From Cryptomeria japonica (lineage: Eukaryota; Streptophyta; Pinopsida; Cupressales; Cupressaceae): a stretch of DNA of 64,000 nt. The DNA lies in NCBI RefSeq assembly GCF_030272615.1, contig NC_081407.1:376646877-376710876 (forward strand), given 5' to 3'. The position numbers and the translations under genes are program-made. Under the pieces are notes generated by a model. The model had not been told where the DNA came from. It did no database searches and saw nothing but the letters and a program-made list of their open reading frames with translations. Positions 25,228 to 36,811 of this stretch are shown in pieces (within the stretch, counting starts at the first letter, position 1; each line of letters starts with the position of its first letter).

Positions 25228-25936
25228 ATCTCCCCCTTTAGCATTGATGGCAACACTCATGTGAAAAATGATATCATTTATGAAATTACCACTTAATCCA
25301 TAACCTTCTATCTTGTACATAAATCTTCTATATACAAGTATACATCTAATGCTCCCCTTGAGAAATATATACATTTTTCACTTATTCCTCCCCCTTTGAC
25401 ATCAATGACAAAGTGGGGTGCCCATAATGAATTTTGTATAGTTATGAACATGAGTTGGTTCTATACAAACTTCTAAATATCAGCATACATATTCTTCAAA
25501 AATGAAAAGTAATTATCCCAACCATTCTTAAGAGATTCAAGAATAGAGGTGAAACCATTAAAGATGCTAGCATAATATTCTATCTCTTTTGAAGTAGTGG
25601 GATCCTCCTTCTGCAAGTTATAAATAAACTCTGTTTTATGAAATAACAAGTTATCAATCTAGGGACCAATCAAATTTCGGAGCTCATTTGCTATCCATAA
25701 TATTATGTCCCTATCCTTATACAGACTCAAAATTTGATCCATAACCATCAAAATTGGACCATCCAAAGAATTTATCAGATTAACTATTGGGTAGTAGGAG
25801 TTAGAAATCTAACTTAAGTTCTCCTACACTCTGATAGTTTCTTGTCTATGGAGCCAGTTAGCTTATCAAAATCTAGACAAGTCTTATAAATATTACCTCC
25901 TTCAGTCAAAGCTACATCAATGGACTATAAGCAGGT
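25228..25936 (-). other. Element D 3' tail with polypurine tracts and decayed coding sequence
   Basis: On the plus strand ATCTCCCCCTTTA (25228-25240) is the reverse complement of a polypurine tract beside the LTR. A second tract, CCTCCCCCTTTGACATCAA, lies near 25386-25404. The rest is probably the eroded end of ORF2, but no open frame supports it. Confidence 0.65.
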
Positions 25937-27081
25937 CTAAAGTTTTACCTTATCAATCTCAATCATTTGCAAGAATGTTAGCTTCTGGGCCACCAAAAAT
26001 TCTTCTTTAGCCTCTATTAGTGAAATCTTCAATAAAGAATCATAATGCTTGGGGATAAAATCAATGATTTCCTCTAATCTACCTGAAGAACTTGCACCTT
26101 CCTCGACATGAAATTTTTGGACTAGCTGGTGCAAAACCTCAAAATTGTTATCAATAAATTTCTTGTCCTTAGATTTTTCCTATGCTAGTTCCTAATTAGC
26201 CTATGCCTGAAGAGCTAATACTACCAAAATCTTCTCCGTTGGTTACATTTTATGGTAGGGCTTGTCAAAAATGATGGAAAGTTATGATAAATTCCCTTTA
26301 GCTATGGAAAAAGTGTCAATTCCCAAGCTGGAGGATAGATCCACCATAGTCTCCTTACCCTTATCAACTGGTGAGATAACTTTTGTATCCTTTAGCTCAT
26401 GTGCATCAGTGGCTTCGACACTTGGTGCCTCATCCAAAACTTGAGTATCCTCTACAACTTTATCCTTATTTACATCTACCTCTATATCCTCTGTTATTTG
26501 TACATTCCCTGATAAGATGTCCTCTATTACAAAATGTGACTCAATAACAAGTACAATGGTATCTGGTTGAGTGCTTGCTGGTTTCTTAGTATCTATACTT
26601 GGTTTATATGTCAGTTGCTTATCCTTAGGCAACTAAATATTATATAATTGCACAAAAATGGAACTTAACTCATAGCCAAGACCCAAAAGAACTCATACCC
26701 ATATATCAATTATTTCCTTCCTAATCTCTTCTAGTATTTCCAACATAAGACCATTTATTTTGTACTTGGGGTTGAATTCTGATGATCCGGTTTTATTGAT
26801 TAAATTATCCATTTTCAGAGGAGTTATTGAAGGACAAAGATTGACCAATTCAGTCTCCTAAATCTGTCTATCCAAAGACTGAGTGTGTAGCTTTCTAACT
26901 TCCAATGTATCATATAACTCCTTAGGCAAAAATTTATCCAATTCTATCAATTCCCTACTAAATGAATCAAGATATATTTGTAAAGTGGAAAATTGGATCC
27001 TAGTGACTCCCCACCTAGGAGAGAGAAAGGAAGCCAATAGGATGATTTTCACTTGGAGGAACTTTACATTCAAAAGAGGGG
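25937..27081 (-). pseudogene. Element D ORF2, C-terminal part
   Basis: Minus-strand fragments at 27073-26858, 26632-26282 and 26134-25937. The first contains KFLPKELYDTLEVRKLHTQ, which parallels SLPNELYLHIDNRWKYAM in element F's ORF2. The second is a low-complexity Thr/Val/Asp/Glu-rich segment, like the acidic linker in F. The third is helical (FIPKHYDSLLKISLIEAKEE) and resembles F's C-terminal helical region only in character. Stops separate the fragments. Function unknown. This is the downstream half of the ORF whose start is near 31152. Confidence 0.65.
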
Positions 27082-28204
27082 CTTGAATTGACTAGATCCA
27101 AATCCAAGGGAAACAAGGATATGAATTACAAGTGGATTGAAAGGGTTGAATTTTGGTTTACCCTCTTTTGTAAATGAGAAAGTTGACTTGTTGACTATGT
27201 GGAAAAGAGAGAGAAGATGAGTGAAATGAAGAGCTACCAGTTCAGGATCGCAATGTAACTTCGGATCTGAGCTAACTAGATTGATACAGATCTACCTTGC
27301 AAATTTGGAGAAAATTTGTCAAGAACATGGTGGGAATGTACATGGTCCTCCACAAAATCTGTGAAATGAAAAGGGTTCTTCTGTCTCTGCAAATGAAGCC
27401 CAAACCTATAATTATATTTGCGCACTTACAACCTACACATAGAAAAGAGAGGGCAAGGGGTTGTGGATAGGGGTTTTCCTCAGTCAAACATCGGTTGAGG
27501 AATCAACCTTGAAAGAAAGTAATTGTAAATGTTGAAATGTAAACAATAGAAATGTATACCTTGTAGATCTGCAACTTGTTGATGATGATTGATTTGCTTC
27601 TTGAATGTAATCACAAGTGATGCATGAAATGGCATGTAACATGACAAAACCCTAACACACATACATGCTTGCAAATGAATGTTTGAAATATTGCTCCAAT
27701 GGATGAATGACGAAGAATTGAATGCTTGAATGCTTGATGATGTATATCTTCACCTATGCTTGCTTATCTTCTTCACTTGAATTTAATCTCCCATTCCTCC
27801 TTATGAAAATGAGAAAGCCAACTCCCTTTTATATGTACCTCTTGAATATTAGTTCATCTCATAAAAGGCCAACATCGAGGAGATTTAGGATCCTGAAGTG
27901 CAAATGGGGTCGTGGGGACCTATCTTGGGGCCACCCTAAGAGAGTGGGACAAGGGTACCACACCCCTGTCCAAGGGGGATAGGGGAACCATGCCCCTATC
28001 CAAGGGGAGATAGGGGCACCACGCCCATGTCCTGCCCTATCTTGGGGCCCGGATAGGGTCCTGAGGCTTTCTCAGGGCTCAAATATGAAGGGGGCAAGGG
28101 TAAAAATGCAAAAATAGGCCTTGGTTGGGGAAGAAGATGTCGTCACCGAGGTGAGGACCTAAAATGTGGTTAAAATTGTAGGAGGTTCAATTTTATGACA
28201 CTAC
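27082..28204. other. Unclassified 1.1-kb insertion in element D's ORF2
   Basis: Comparison with F's ORF2 shows that this stretch does not belong to the ORF: coding similarity stops after EEAIIF (minus strand, about 28205) and resumes below 27081. It includes a GC-rich block (27895-28090) with interlocking direct and inverted copies of GGGGATAGGGG / CCCCTATCC. On the minus strand the edges read GT...AG. It could be an intron, or a truncated LTR or other repeat (a TGTCATAAAATTG terminus can be read at 28200), but I found no matching target duplication. Exact edges are uncertain. Confidence 0.45.
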
Positions 28205-28295
28205 AAAAATAATAGCCTCTTCTATTTGCTTCTTGTCCTCTTCATCAAAATTGTCAAAGAATGAAGAAATGTTATCTAAGTTACCATCATTTACA
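28205..28295 (-). pseudogene. Element D ORF2, middle fragment
   Basis: Removing solo LTR H and one TTACA copy restores an open minus-strand frame, KKKMNAQDLIEQIVNDGN, followed by EEDKKQIEEAIIF. This matches element F's ORF2 (NDEKRQIEEAVIY), showing that the two ORFs are homologous and that H interrupted a coding frame. Confidence 0.75.
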
Positions 28296-29414
28296 TGACG
28301 AATACTAAGAGGGGGGCGTGAATTAGTATGCCAAGAATTACTATACTTAAACACTTGCATAGTCTAGTAGCAAACCAGTAAAACAATTTAACAAACAAAC
28401 TGGTTAACACACATGCAAACCAAATAGCAAATAAGGCATTCACCCATAGAAGCAATAACACCATAACACAAGATATTTGATGTGGAAACCCAAATGGGAA
28501 AAACCACAGTGAGATGAAACTCACAAGCTACTATCTACAGAATAGAAACTAGACCAGTTAAGGTCAAACTGATTAAGGTCATACAATGTTCTTTACCAAA
28601 ATAGATCATGTTAGGAATCTCAATCTCTATTAGGAGATAAGTTTGATTAAAGACTACCTTGCTAGAGGATTTTAGATCCATAGATGTAAACCACCTTGTC
28701 AGAGGATTTACAAAAGGCTTTTTGGGCCTACTCGGTTAAGGGCTTCAGACTTGTCGAAGATGTGAGTGATCAACAAGTGAGTGATCTAGCAAATAGCACA
28801 GATTGCTTGGTTAGATCCTTGATAGCATGTTTCTAATGCATTCTAGCATTACTTCAGTCTTCAACACATTCACACTCTCAAAAACTCATCAACCACCTTA
28901 AACCCTAGCAACACTACATAAAACCCTAGACATGATGTCCTTATCAAGGAATCTAATTTCATGTCGGTCCAATAGGATTATAATACAATTTCCTAGGTTC
29001 AATGCATCTAGACATATTTGGTAACATGACACAAAAAGCACCCCAGAGTGTCGGCACCACCAAACAATTGGTGGATGGTAACTCATCACAAAATGTCGGT
29101 TGGTAACTCATCACAGAGTGCTACCAGTTCATACAAAATACCGGTTACCGGTTTGACAAAAATGAAGACTGGGAAATATGAGTTGTGCTGCTTCGTTCCT
29201 TCATACCACTTGAGATCCTCAAACCGCTTGGGTCTTCATACCGCTTCAGATCGGTAAACACTTTTTGCAAAACACTGATAGTCTAAAAACTATAAAACAT
29301 CATACCAGTTGGAACAAATACTAGTTGAGCTTTAACTTATACATACAAAGTGATCTCATAGCAAGTGTGTGACCATCAATGACAATCACAACATAATCAT
29401 AAAAAATGCCAACA
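28296..29414 (-). mobile_element. Solo LTR H, nested in element D
   Basis: A 1119-bp LTR in minus orientation. The left edge reads TGACGAATACTAAG with a GGGGGGCGTGAATTAG motif, and the right edge reads AAATGCCAACA. It is flanked by perfect 5-bp target duplications TTACA (28291-28295 and 29415-29419). It has the family hairpin (28482-28507) and an ATCAATGACAATCA motif near the right edge, but no interior. The likely origin is recombination between the two LTRs of a full element. Confidence 0.93.
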
Positions 29415-31152
29415 TTACAATCTGTTCAATCAAATCTTGAGCATTCATCTTTTTCTTACCAGTTCTCCTCTTAGGTCTAGATTTAGTTTGCTCATCTGAT
29501 TTGGACTTCTCTTATGTACAATGGTTATCATTTGCCTCCAGGGAGTCTCCTTGACAGGTTCTAGCTTTTGTTCTTCTTTCTTCTCCCTCACCCCTCTAGC
29601 AAATACACCTTTCTTCTTAGGAAACTCCTTTATTTCAGTATCAGATTCTATTTCTTTAGAAAAAATAGTCATATATTGTCTAGTTGCCTTAGATTTCTTC
29701 TTGGCTAGCTCTACTGATGTCTCACTAGAAGGATCAGCAGTGGATTCTTCTGGTTGTTTGGAAGTCTTTGATGTAACCAAGACCACATTGGGTGTGGCCT
29801 GAGTTACTTTTTGGCCTTCCCTTTCCTCTCTTCTCTTTTTCTTCAACTCTTTCTTCCTATGTTGCTCCAAAATTTTAACATGCTGCTAAACCTTAGTTCT
29901 ATCAACACCTTCACTTATTAATGCTTCTACTACTACCTGGGTCTTTTTCTTTTGGATTGCTGGAGCTACCTATTCTTGATGAACTTTGAGTCCTTTCTCC
30001 TTAGCAGTGCCAAAAACATTTTCCTTTTCATCTACCAGTGCCTACAATAGATGTTGTGCATAGGCATCCAGTGTAGCTTCCTCAACCTCATATCCCATAG
30101 GCATTATCCAAATTGTTCTATGTTGCATAGCCTCCATCATACATTCATCTTTATCTACCATAAAACAAATTGTGTCCTTATATCTTTCTACTACTAATTT
30201 AGGAATCCGGGACCTATTTTTTATTTTTCTCCTTAAATGTATTAAAAAATGCCCATAAATTGGCTTTGTTATTCTTATCCCCTTGTCTATGCAATATTTG
30301 AGCAATCTGGGTTGCTACCAAGTGGTCATAAGCCCACTAAATCTTACCAAAATTGGGTATTTTACCCAAGAGGTAAAATACTAAACAGATAATGAAGGAT
30401 CTATTCTAGAAGGTATTCTTTTTGTCTTGCTTGATCTTCTGCAGGTTAGTCATAAGTTTTTTTAACATTACACTGCATAGATCATAATGAGCATCCTCCT
30501 TAACCATCTGATGAGCAACCAAAATGTTGTTGCCGGTTATAGAGTTTAATTGGTTTGACTGGTAAACCTTATAACCAATGATCATTGCTACAAACTTAAC
30601 ATCAATATTTCTAATATCATCTACCCTCATAGACCTTCCATCAAAAGTTGTGCTGGTAAGCTTATTTAGTTCATTGTTAGATAACTTACACTTAGGGTTG
30701 AGGGTGCCCCCAATTTTGTGAAGACAGGTAAAATTATTGATGAATTCCTCCATAATATTGTACAGTCAGTCCAACTAGATGAAATCTCAATGAATGCCGC
30801 TCAAAACATAGCGTACCCATTCTACCTCATCAAAAGTTAGGAAATCCATAAACTGCATGAAATCCTTCCTCTACAGATGTGCAAATTCCAGTTTCAGCTA
30901 GTTATTGGTGATTATCTTTTCAATGAAAATGTAGGACAACTCATATCGTACAAGTTCCTCAATGTTGTAGTGGATGTATACCCTAATATCCTCTATGTGA
31001 AGAACTCCATGATAAACCTTTGAAAATGTTCCCAATGGCTCATCCAAAAAGGATTTGTATAGATGCTTCTTAAAAATGGGACTAGGGCGGTTCTTGATCT
31101 CAACCACCAAGGGAGTATTAATGATGGATGAAGGTGAAGCCATTGTAACCAA
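29415..31152 (-). pseudogene. Element D ORF2, N-terminal part: unknown protein
   Basis: The start ATG (31152) begins MVTMASPSSI. Frames 31152-30898, 30753-30406 and 30305-30042 align in order with element F's ORF2: LHIEDIRVYIHYNIEELVRY with LLVEDVRFFTKCRVEELGH; NIDVKFVAMIIG with VTDAELKFVIRVIG; and RIPKLVVERYKDTICFMVD...PMGYEV with RIPPQLVEKYKDDICFEVD...PMGYEI. A lysine-rich segment (29870-29445) follows. Stops and frameshifts lie between the blocks. No known catalytic motif is seen. Not recognised; I infer a conserved element-encoded protein of unknown role. Confidence 0.75.
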
Positions 31153-31577
31153 ACACGAAAGCTAGGGTTTTTGCAAACACGAAAATACCTTGAAAATGCT
31201 ATCAGGAGACCAAATTGCCTTGAAAGAAATTGCTCGATGAAGTCACTCTATAACTCTTAAATGCTCTAGAAATTCTCTTGCTTGAATTCTCGATTATTGT
31301 GTGAGAGAAATAACTTTACTTTTCCTTTTTATCTTTGTTAACCCTAATTATTCACTCATAAATACTATTGGTTAGGCTTGATTGGTTCACATGATCTGCA
31401 CATACATTATGGTAAACCATTGAAATCTTCTCAGTATCCATCCACAATTAGAATCTTCTGACTATAGACTTAATCCAGGGTATTTCATGATTTTCAATGA
31501 TTTTCCTACCCCTAAGGCCAAATGCCTTAGTTACCTGTTATCTCTTCTATCGGTGTAGGACTTGATGACTTAACTGG
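31153..31577 (-). other. Element D inter-ORF region
   Basis: About 0.4 kb between ORF1 and ORF2 without an open frame. It could hold promoter or leader sequence for ORF2, but nothing specific is visible. Confidence 0.5.
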
Positions 31578-32640
31578 TTATATTGTTGGTGGTGTATCAG
31601 ATCTTCTCACCCATCTCATCTCATGTTGCTTCCAAATGTATTCCACTTTTGCCTTTCCCTTCTCATCTTCATTTCCATTAATTGTCAGTGGGTTCTTACT
31701 TCTGCAATATTTAGCAATATGCCCAATCTTGTTGCATGCATAACATACAATAAAGTTTTTCTGAATTGCCTTGTTAACTCCTTGATTTCTTTGATCTCCT
31801 TTTGATCTGGACTGGTTATCCATATGTCCAAATCTACTGCATGCATGACATCTTACATTTCCAAGACCGGTGAATGATGCATTGTTTTGATTATTCCTAT
31901 TTCTGTATTGTCTAGCCATATGACCACATTTATTGCAAACAAAGCACATACCATTGAATTTATGAGCATTAGGCTACCTTACCAGTGATTTCTGGTTCTG
32001 GTTATCATGATTTTTCTTTTTTCTGGATGATTGATCTTGGTGTGCAATACTAGAGCTTTCTCCTTCTTCATGACCAAGACCTCTTTTGTCATTACCATGT
32101 CTTTGATTCTTCAACATTTCACAAATTTTGATAGAGTTGGCATGAAATTTGTCCTTGTACTCATTTGCAGTGACCAAATCATCTCTCATGATTATAATAT
32201 GTCTTTCAAGTTCCTATTCATTGTTCCAGGACTGGGTCAATTCAAGTTTCAACATTTCATTCTCATGAGTCAATCTGTTGCATTCCTCAGAACTATCCTT
32301 CAACGCTTGAGCTAGGTTTCCTTCATTTTTTTTTGTCTTCAATCTCCTTGCACAATCTCACAGTTAGGGCTTGCATCTCATTCTTCAAGATAGTGTTCTC
32401 TTGAGTAATCTTCTAACAATGATCCTTCATAACATCTTTCTCATCATTGTTCTGATTTTGCAATTGATCACAAAGTTTCCTTCTCTTAGCTTTGACAATT
32501 GAAAGATTTCCTTGTAATGAAATAATGTGTTCTTTGGCTTGCTTTAGATCATTTTTCATTTTACTATTCTCCATCTCCTTATTGTCAAGATCCTCAGAGC
32601 AAGTCTAAGTTGCTGCTATAGATTGGTTTCCATTGATTCC
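31578..32640 (-). pseudogene. Element D ORF1: coiled-coil protein with three CCHC zinc knuckles
   Basis: Read from just inside the primer site. The first two thirds is helical and charged (MENSKMKNDLKQAKEHI, then ENTILKNEMQALTVRL), predicted by eye to form a coiled coil. The C-terminal third has three knuckles: CFVCNKCGHMARQY (last Cys lost), CHACSRFGHMDNQS (last Cys lost) and CYACNKIGHIAKYC (complete). CCHC knuckles in retroelements bind RNA and nucleic acids, so a nucleocapsid-like role is inferred. It lacks the LDGINYxxWK Gag N-terminus of the copia elements here, so it is not simply a trimmed copia Gag. A few stops interrupt it. The matching protein of F has the same layout. Confidence 0.75.
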
Positions 32641-32689
32641 AAATTATGGACCTTCCTCAAGTGGTTAAACTTCTTCCGAGGAACCAAAA

Positions 32690-32701
32690 TTTGATTACAA
32701 T
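32690..32701 (-). other. Element D primer binding site, decayed
   Basis: TTGATTACAAT on the plus strand occupies the place where the other minus-strand elements have CTCTGATACCAAT. It is a mutated form of the initiator-methionine site, placed directly beside the LTR. Confidence 0.5.
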
Positions 32702-33666
32702 TATTGGAATCCAAGAACACTGAAAGGAGGGGTGAATCAGTATTCTACTGATAAAGTTAGGTTTGAAATTATTGCTTATTAACTGGTTAACAATAAATAA
32801 AATTAGAATGCATACACCAAATAACACAAAGAAAGGCAACACCATAACACCAAGATTTATATGTGGAAAACCCTGCAAAGGGAAAAACCATGGTGGGGCT
32901 AATACCCGCAATATCTATATACTTGATCAAGGTATTTGAATATTACATAAGAGGGTTTGGACATGCAGAAAGGCCAACTGCCTAGAAATCACCACTCAAA
33001 CACAAAATAGGAAGTCTCACTAACTTACAGTACATTACAAAGTGTTTACAAATGAGAATGAACTTATAAATATCATCTGACCATGTTGGATAAGTTCTGG
33101 TGAATGTTGTAATATCCTCCTCTCTTATATTGGTTCTCTGATGCTCTATTCTGCTATAGGTTATGCCGTGCACATGAAACTACACATAGTCGCTTTTGAT
33201 CGCTAACCAAAAACCATACCTAAACTTATTGAAATATTTGCAACCAAAAATTTGCATTTCATTCATCATTTTGATCTATTGTTGAGGTGATCGTCTTAAA
33301 TATCCTTCTAACTTAACCATGCCGACTTAAATGAGAAATATAAACAAGTTAGCTATCGAAAAATAATGAAAATCAATCATAAAACTAATGACCATGTCAG
33401 CCTCATACATTACCACCAAAATCCATGAAGATATAATTGGGACCAAGAGATTTCCTTAGTCGGGTCCTATCCATTACCGAGTTCCATAAACGCATAACCG
33501 GGATCAGGATAGGTTACCGGGATGAAGTGAATGTCGGTGCTGGTGTAAATCAATGTGAATGCTAGTTAACCAAACAATGAAACCTTTTATCCCGAGATGA
33601 TGATTTACCATCAATGAAAACCCAAAATTCCATTAACCCTTGTTGAATGAGTGTCAATTGCCAAAA
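32702..33666 (-). repeat. Element D 5' LTR (right copy)
   Basis: The plus strand starts TATTGGAATCCAAG (one change from TGTTGG) and ends CAATTGCCAAAA. It is collinear with 24264-25227, including the hairpin at 32863-32893. No AAGCG target copy follows. Confidence 0.9.
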
Positions 33667-33956
33667 ATTATTATTAGGACACCCAAGTTCAAGGACTTCT
33701 AGATTAAGATGAATATGGAATTATTTGAGGAAAAGAAGATGGTTAACATGATGGGTGTCAATGAGTCTTAGCATGATGAGATTGCTATGAAAATTTTCAA
33801 GGAATTAAGGTTTGATGACATAGATGTCAGCTCGGATGAGGCTACAGATATGGTGCTAAATAGAAATATCTTAATCATTCCAAGGATGATAGTGAAGCAA
33901 CTGTTCTTATTGGATCAATTTAGGCATCAAGAAGAACCTATGCTAGTAGTAAAGTT
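33667..33956 (+). pseudogene. Decayed ORF K, part 2
   Basis: One frame is nearly open from 33667 (RTPKFKDF, stop, IKMNMELFEEKKMVNMM, stop, HDEIAMKIFKELRFDD) to the edge of element E. The last five bases, AAGTT, are E's left target copy. Removing E joins this frame without shift to 48904 (VVKF then QSEQGVSGTR), so parts 2 and 3 are one ORF. The link to part 1 is inferred from similar charged, low-complexity character and order only. Function unknown. Confidence 0.6.
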
Positions 33957-35145
33957 TGTTGGAAATTTGGTGGAATTGATTATGTGTTGCATTCATGTTT
34001 TATCATTGATGCCAACACTAGTTGTTTGGATGCTTTACCGACACCCTTATGGTTCCTTTAGGTTGAGTAGTTTCCTACTGATTTGGATCCGGCATAATCC
34101 AGGAGGCTCCAATATAGTTTGGTGATGGAATTGGCTTGATCATGATACTCATGCTCATATTTGGTCAGTTGGTTTTGGTCTGGTGATTGGATGCTATCCT
34201 GCTTGCTTAGAAGCTTGGTTTCTAGTTCTGGCGAGGGTTTCACAAGCAGAGCTTTTGATGAATATCTTTGATGATTTGCATAAGTAGTGTTAGTGCAACT
34301 TCTAGTAGAGTTCCAGGATGTTGTTGGTAATCATGTTCAAGACTTGGTGGATTGAGATCATTGCTAAAGCATGTGGACCTGTATTGCGTCCCGGTTGATC
34401 TAGGTTATGGACCGGCTTTAATGTAATGTGTGGATTGGACCTCTTGATGTATTTCTGAGATGTCTTATGTGTTGGATATTATTTGTTTGGTCTTAGGCCG
34501 ACATGGTTTGTAATTATGTAATTGTTTTATTATCTGGTGGCTGACTTCATTGTTTATGGTCGAGGGTTTGTATATATAGATGGAAGATCTCATTGTAGAT
34601 CATCATGGTTATGTTAGAGGTCATGGTCAAGGAATGTAATGTGTAGATAATGTAATATCATTCAAGTAGAGGATTTGGTCAATCATTGGAGATTGAATTG
34701 GGTTTATGTAAGAGGATGTAGTCCTCTAGTATTGAGCTTAGCTAGAACTGTACTCAGGCATAGGAGACGCTATCTTTTGTAGCTCAATACTTCTCTTGAT
34801 TGTAGTCTTGATTTCAATGTAGTTGGTGAGGCTCCTCTTGTGATTAGCAGTGCACTCTAAGCTATTGGCCTTCTTGCAAGTGGAGGCCCCTCAATTGTAA
34901 TTCACATACTTACTGTAGAAGTATTATTTGACTGTGGGTAGGCTTCCCACCGTGGTTTTTCCCTTCACTGGGTTTTCCACGTACAAATCTTGATGTCATG
35001 TGGATAGTATTTATTCTTTGATTATTATTTATACTTAATTAGTTTAACTCCTATTCCAATATTAATGTTTTGGGTTTTGGTAATTTGTGACAACTGATTC
35101 ACCTTGCCCTCTTAGTTGTCTTTCGGTTATTTTAACTATCTAACA
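33957..35145 (+). repeat. Element E 5' LTR
   Basis: Starts TGTTGGAAATTTGG and ends CTATCTAACA. TATCATTGATGCCAAC lies at about 34001-34016. The hairpin is at 34952-34980 (GTGG, TTTTT, CCC, loop TTCACT, GGG, TTTT, CCAC). GATTCACC and a TCTTAGTTG run come before the end. Confidence 0.95.
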
Positions 35146-35147
35146 AT

Positions 35148-35159
35148 TGGTATCAGATC
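35148..35159 (+). other. Element E primer binding site
   Basis: TGGTATCAGATC has one mismatch to the initiator-methionine tRNA complement and lies two bases after the LTR. Confidence 0.92.
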
Positions 35160-35203
35160 TTTGGTCCTCTTTGTGGAAAGCTTAACCACTTGAATAAGAT
35201 CCT

Positions 35204-35702
35204 ATGGCTCCTAACAATTCAAGTTCATCTAGTTCTTCTAGAGCTATCTTTTGGAGAGATATTCTAAGGCTTGATGGAATAAATTACATAGTATGGAAGA
35301 TTCAGATGGAGACTCATCTAAGATGTCTTGGTAAGGAGATTTGGGAGATCACACAGAATGGTGTCACACCTTATAATCTGGGATCTGGTAATCCTCCTCT
35401 GACAAACCTATAAAATGAGCTTTAGAATGATTGTAGAGCAAGAGAAGCCCTCTTGTGGGCACTTTTTGATAAGAAAATAATGAGATTAACTAACCAATCA
35501 TCTAGAAAGGCTATATGGGATAAGTTTGAGACTCTTAATGAAGGTGCCCTATGGTGTAGATTGCTAAACTTGATGGTTACTAGGTGAGATATGAAAACCT
35601 AAATATGGAAGAAGATGAAAGGATTACTGCATTCATGGAAAGGGTAAATGAGATTGTTATGGGGATTCAATGTTGTGGTGGAACTATGAGTGAAGATGAA
35701 AT
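35204..35702 (+). pseudogene. Element E gag, N-terminal part (interrupted by F)
   Basis: ATG 35204 opens with MAPNNSSSSSSSRA, then LRLDGINYIVWKIQMETHL, the copia Gag N-terminal motif shared with B. Stops appear after about 70 residues. Similarity to B's Gag continues through AIWDKFETLNEG to EDEI at 35702, where F is inserted. The frame continues at 43602 (IVSKVPRALPPAYK), matching B (IVSKFLRDFPPTYK). Confidence 0.9.
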
Positions 35703-36811
35703 TGTTAGGCCCAATATGGAAAGCTAATGTACTGAGAGGGGAGGGGTGAATCAATACTCCAAAACTTTTCTTGAATAATAACTTTACTATTATGCATAAA
35801 CAGAATAGTGCAGTAACATAAAATAAAGCTAAAACAAATAGATAACAATCATACATGATTCACTCCATAACACATATATTTTGGTTACGCAGAAACTCTT
35901 GGTTAGAGAGAAAAAATGTGGTGGGGATGGCACCCACAACTTCACTACTGCAATAATAAAGAGTTCTTGGTTAGAGCTACATATTAGCTAGTTCTGATAG
36001 CTTACCCTGTTAGGAGTAACAAGATCTGTTAGATCTACCTTGCTAAAGGATTTTACAACACTTAATCTAAATGTTGCACCTAGTTAGAGGCTTTACAATT
36101 TATAGACTTGATTAGAGTCTTTTACCCTGTTGGAGGTTTCTCTTTCAACTTCACAATATTACAATAAAATCATTACAAATATATGCAACTTTACATCTAA
36201 AATGTTATAGCAGATTCTATGTGCTCAGGATAGATAAAATTGCTTATAGCATACCTCGGTAACCCATATAGTAACTTGGTAAACCTTTCTATTTACTCTT
36301 TTCTTCGACTATTCTCTGAAAATCTTCTCGATGACCTCTGTGTCTTTGTAACAGTCTTCTTACACTCATGCACACACCTTTAACTCTTAACTCATGCTGT
36401 ATAAATAGATCTCTTAAGATGGTGATCCAATTCATTGCTTCGATCTTACAAATATGATTCCTCGAATGAATAACTATACAAAATATTTCATTGGTTAGAT
36501 TGATCTCAAAATCATACACAATCTTATAGTGCAATTTCCAATGTGATAACAGTTAGATGTGCCTCGATATTGTAACACATTTTCATATGCATGTCTAGGT
36601 TCAATGAATCTGGTAACACATTTCACTTGGTGTATATCAACTCGGTGTGTCATCTTTGCTACTCGGTAGACAGGTCGATGTATACTGCGTTCTATGACTA
36701 CTTTCTTCTGTAACCGACTAGACTGTGCATACTAACTTCTCTGTGTATACCAACTAGAGTATATAGTATAACTTTGACAGAAAACTAATGGCAATCTGAT
36801 AAGTAGTAACA
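35703..36811 (-). repeat. Element F 3' LTR (left copy)
   Basis: The plus strand reads TGTTAGGCCCAATATGG at the left and AAGTAGTAACA at the right. It has the GGGGAGGGGTGAATCA end motif. The hairpin region at about 35884-35925 has point changes relative to the right copy. Confidence 0.93.

Larger units (their letters stand above)
24264..33666 (-). mobile_element. Element D: pol-less LTR retrotransposon with two unknown-type ORFs
   Basis: LTRs 24264-25227 and 32702-33666 (about 965 bp) are in minus orientation. A polypurine tract lies inside the left LTR and a decayed primer site inside the right one. The interior carries a coiled-coil plus CCHC protein (ORF1) and a long unknown protein (ORF2), but no recognisable protease, integrase, RT or RNase H. 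It contains solo LTR H and an unclassified 1.1-kb insert. The left flank AAGCG has no partner after 33666, which suggests a deletion at the right junction. Inferred to be non-autonomous. Confidence 0.85.

Noticed and set aside
29521-29802. Plus-strand 93-residue frame in D
   Set aside because: Antisense of the lysine-rich part of D's ORF2.
36301-36534. Minus-strand frames repeated at 36289-36534 and 43013-43288
   Set aside because: Both lie at the same place in F's two LTRs. LTR duplication explains the repeat, and they are not genes.
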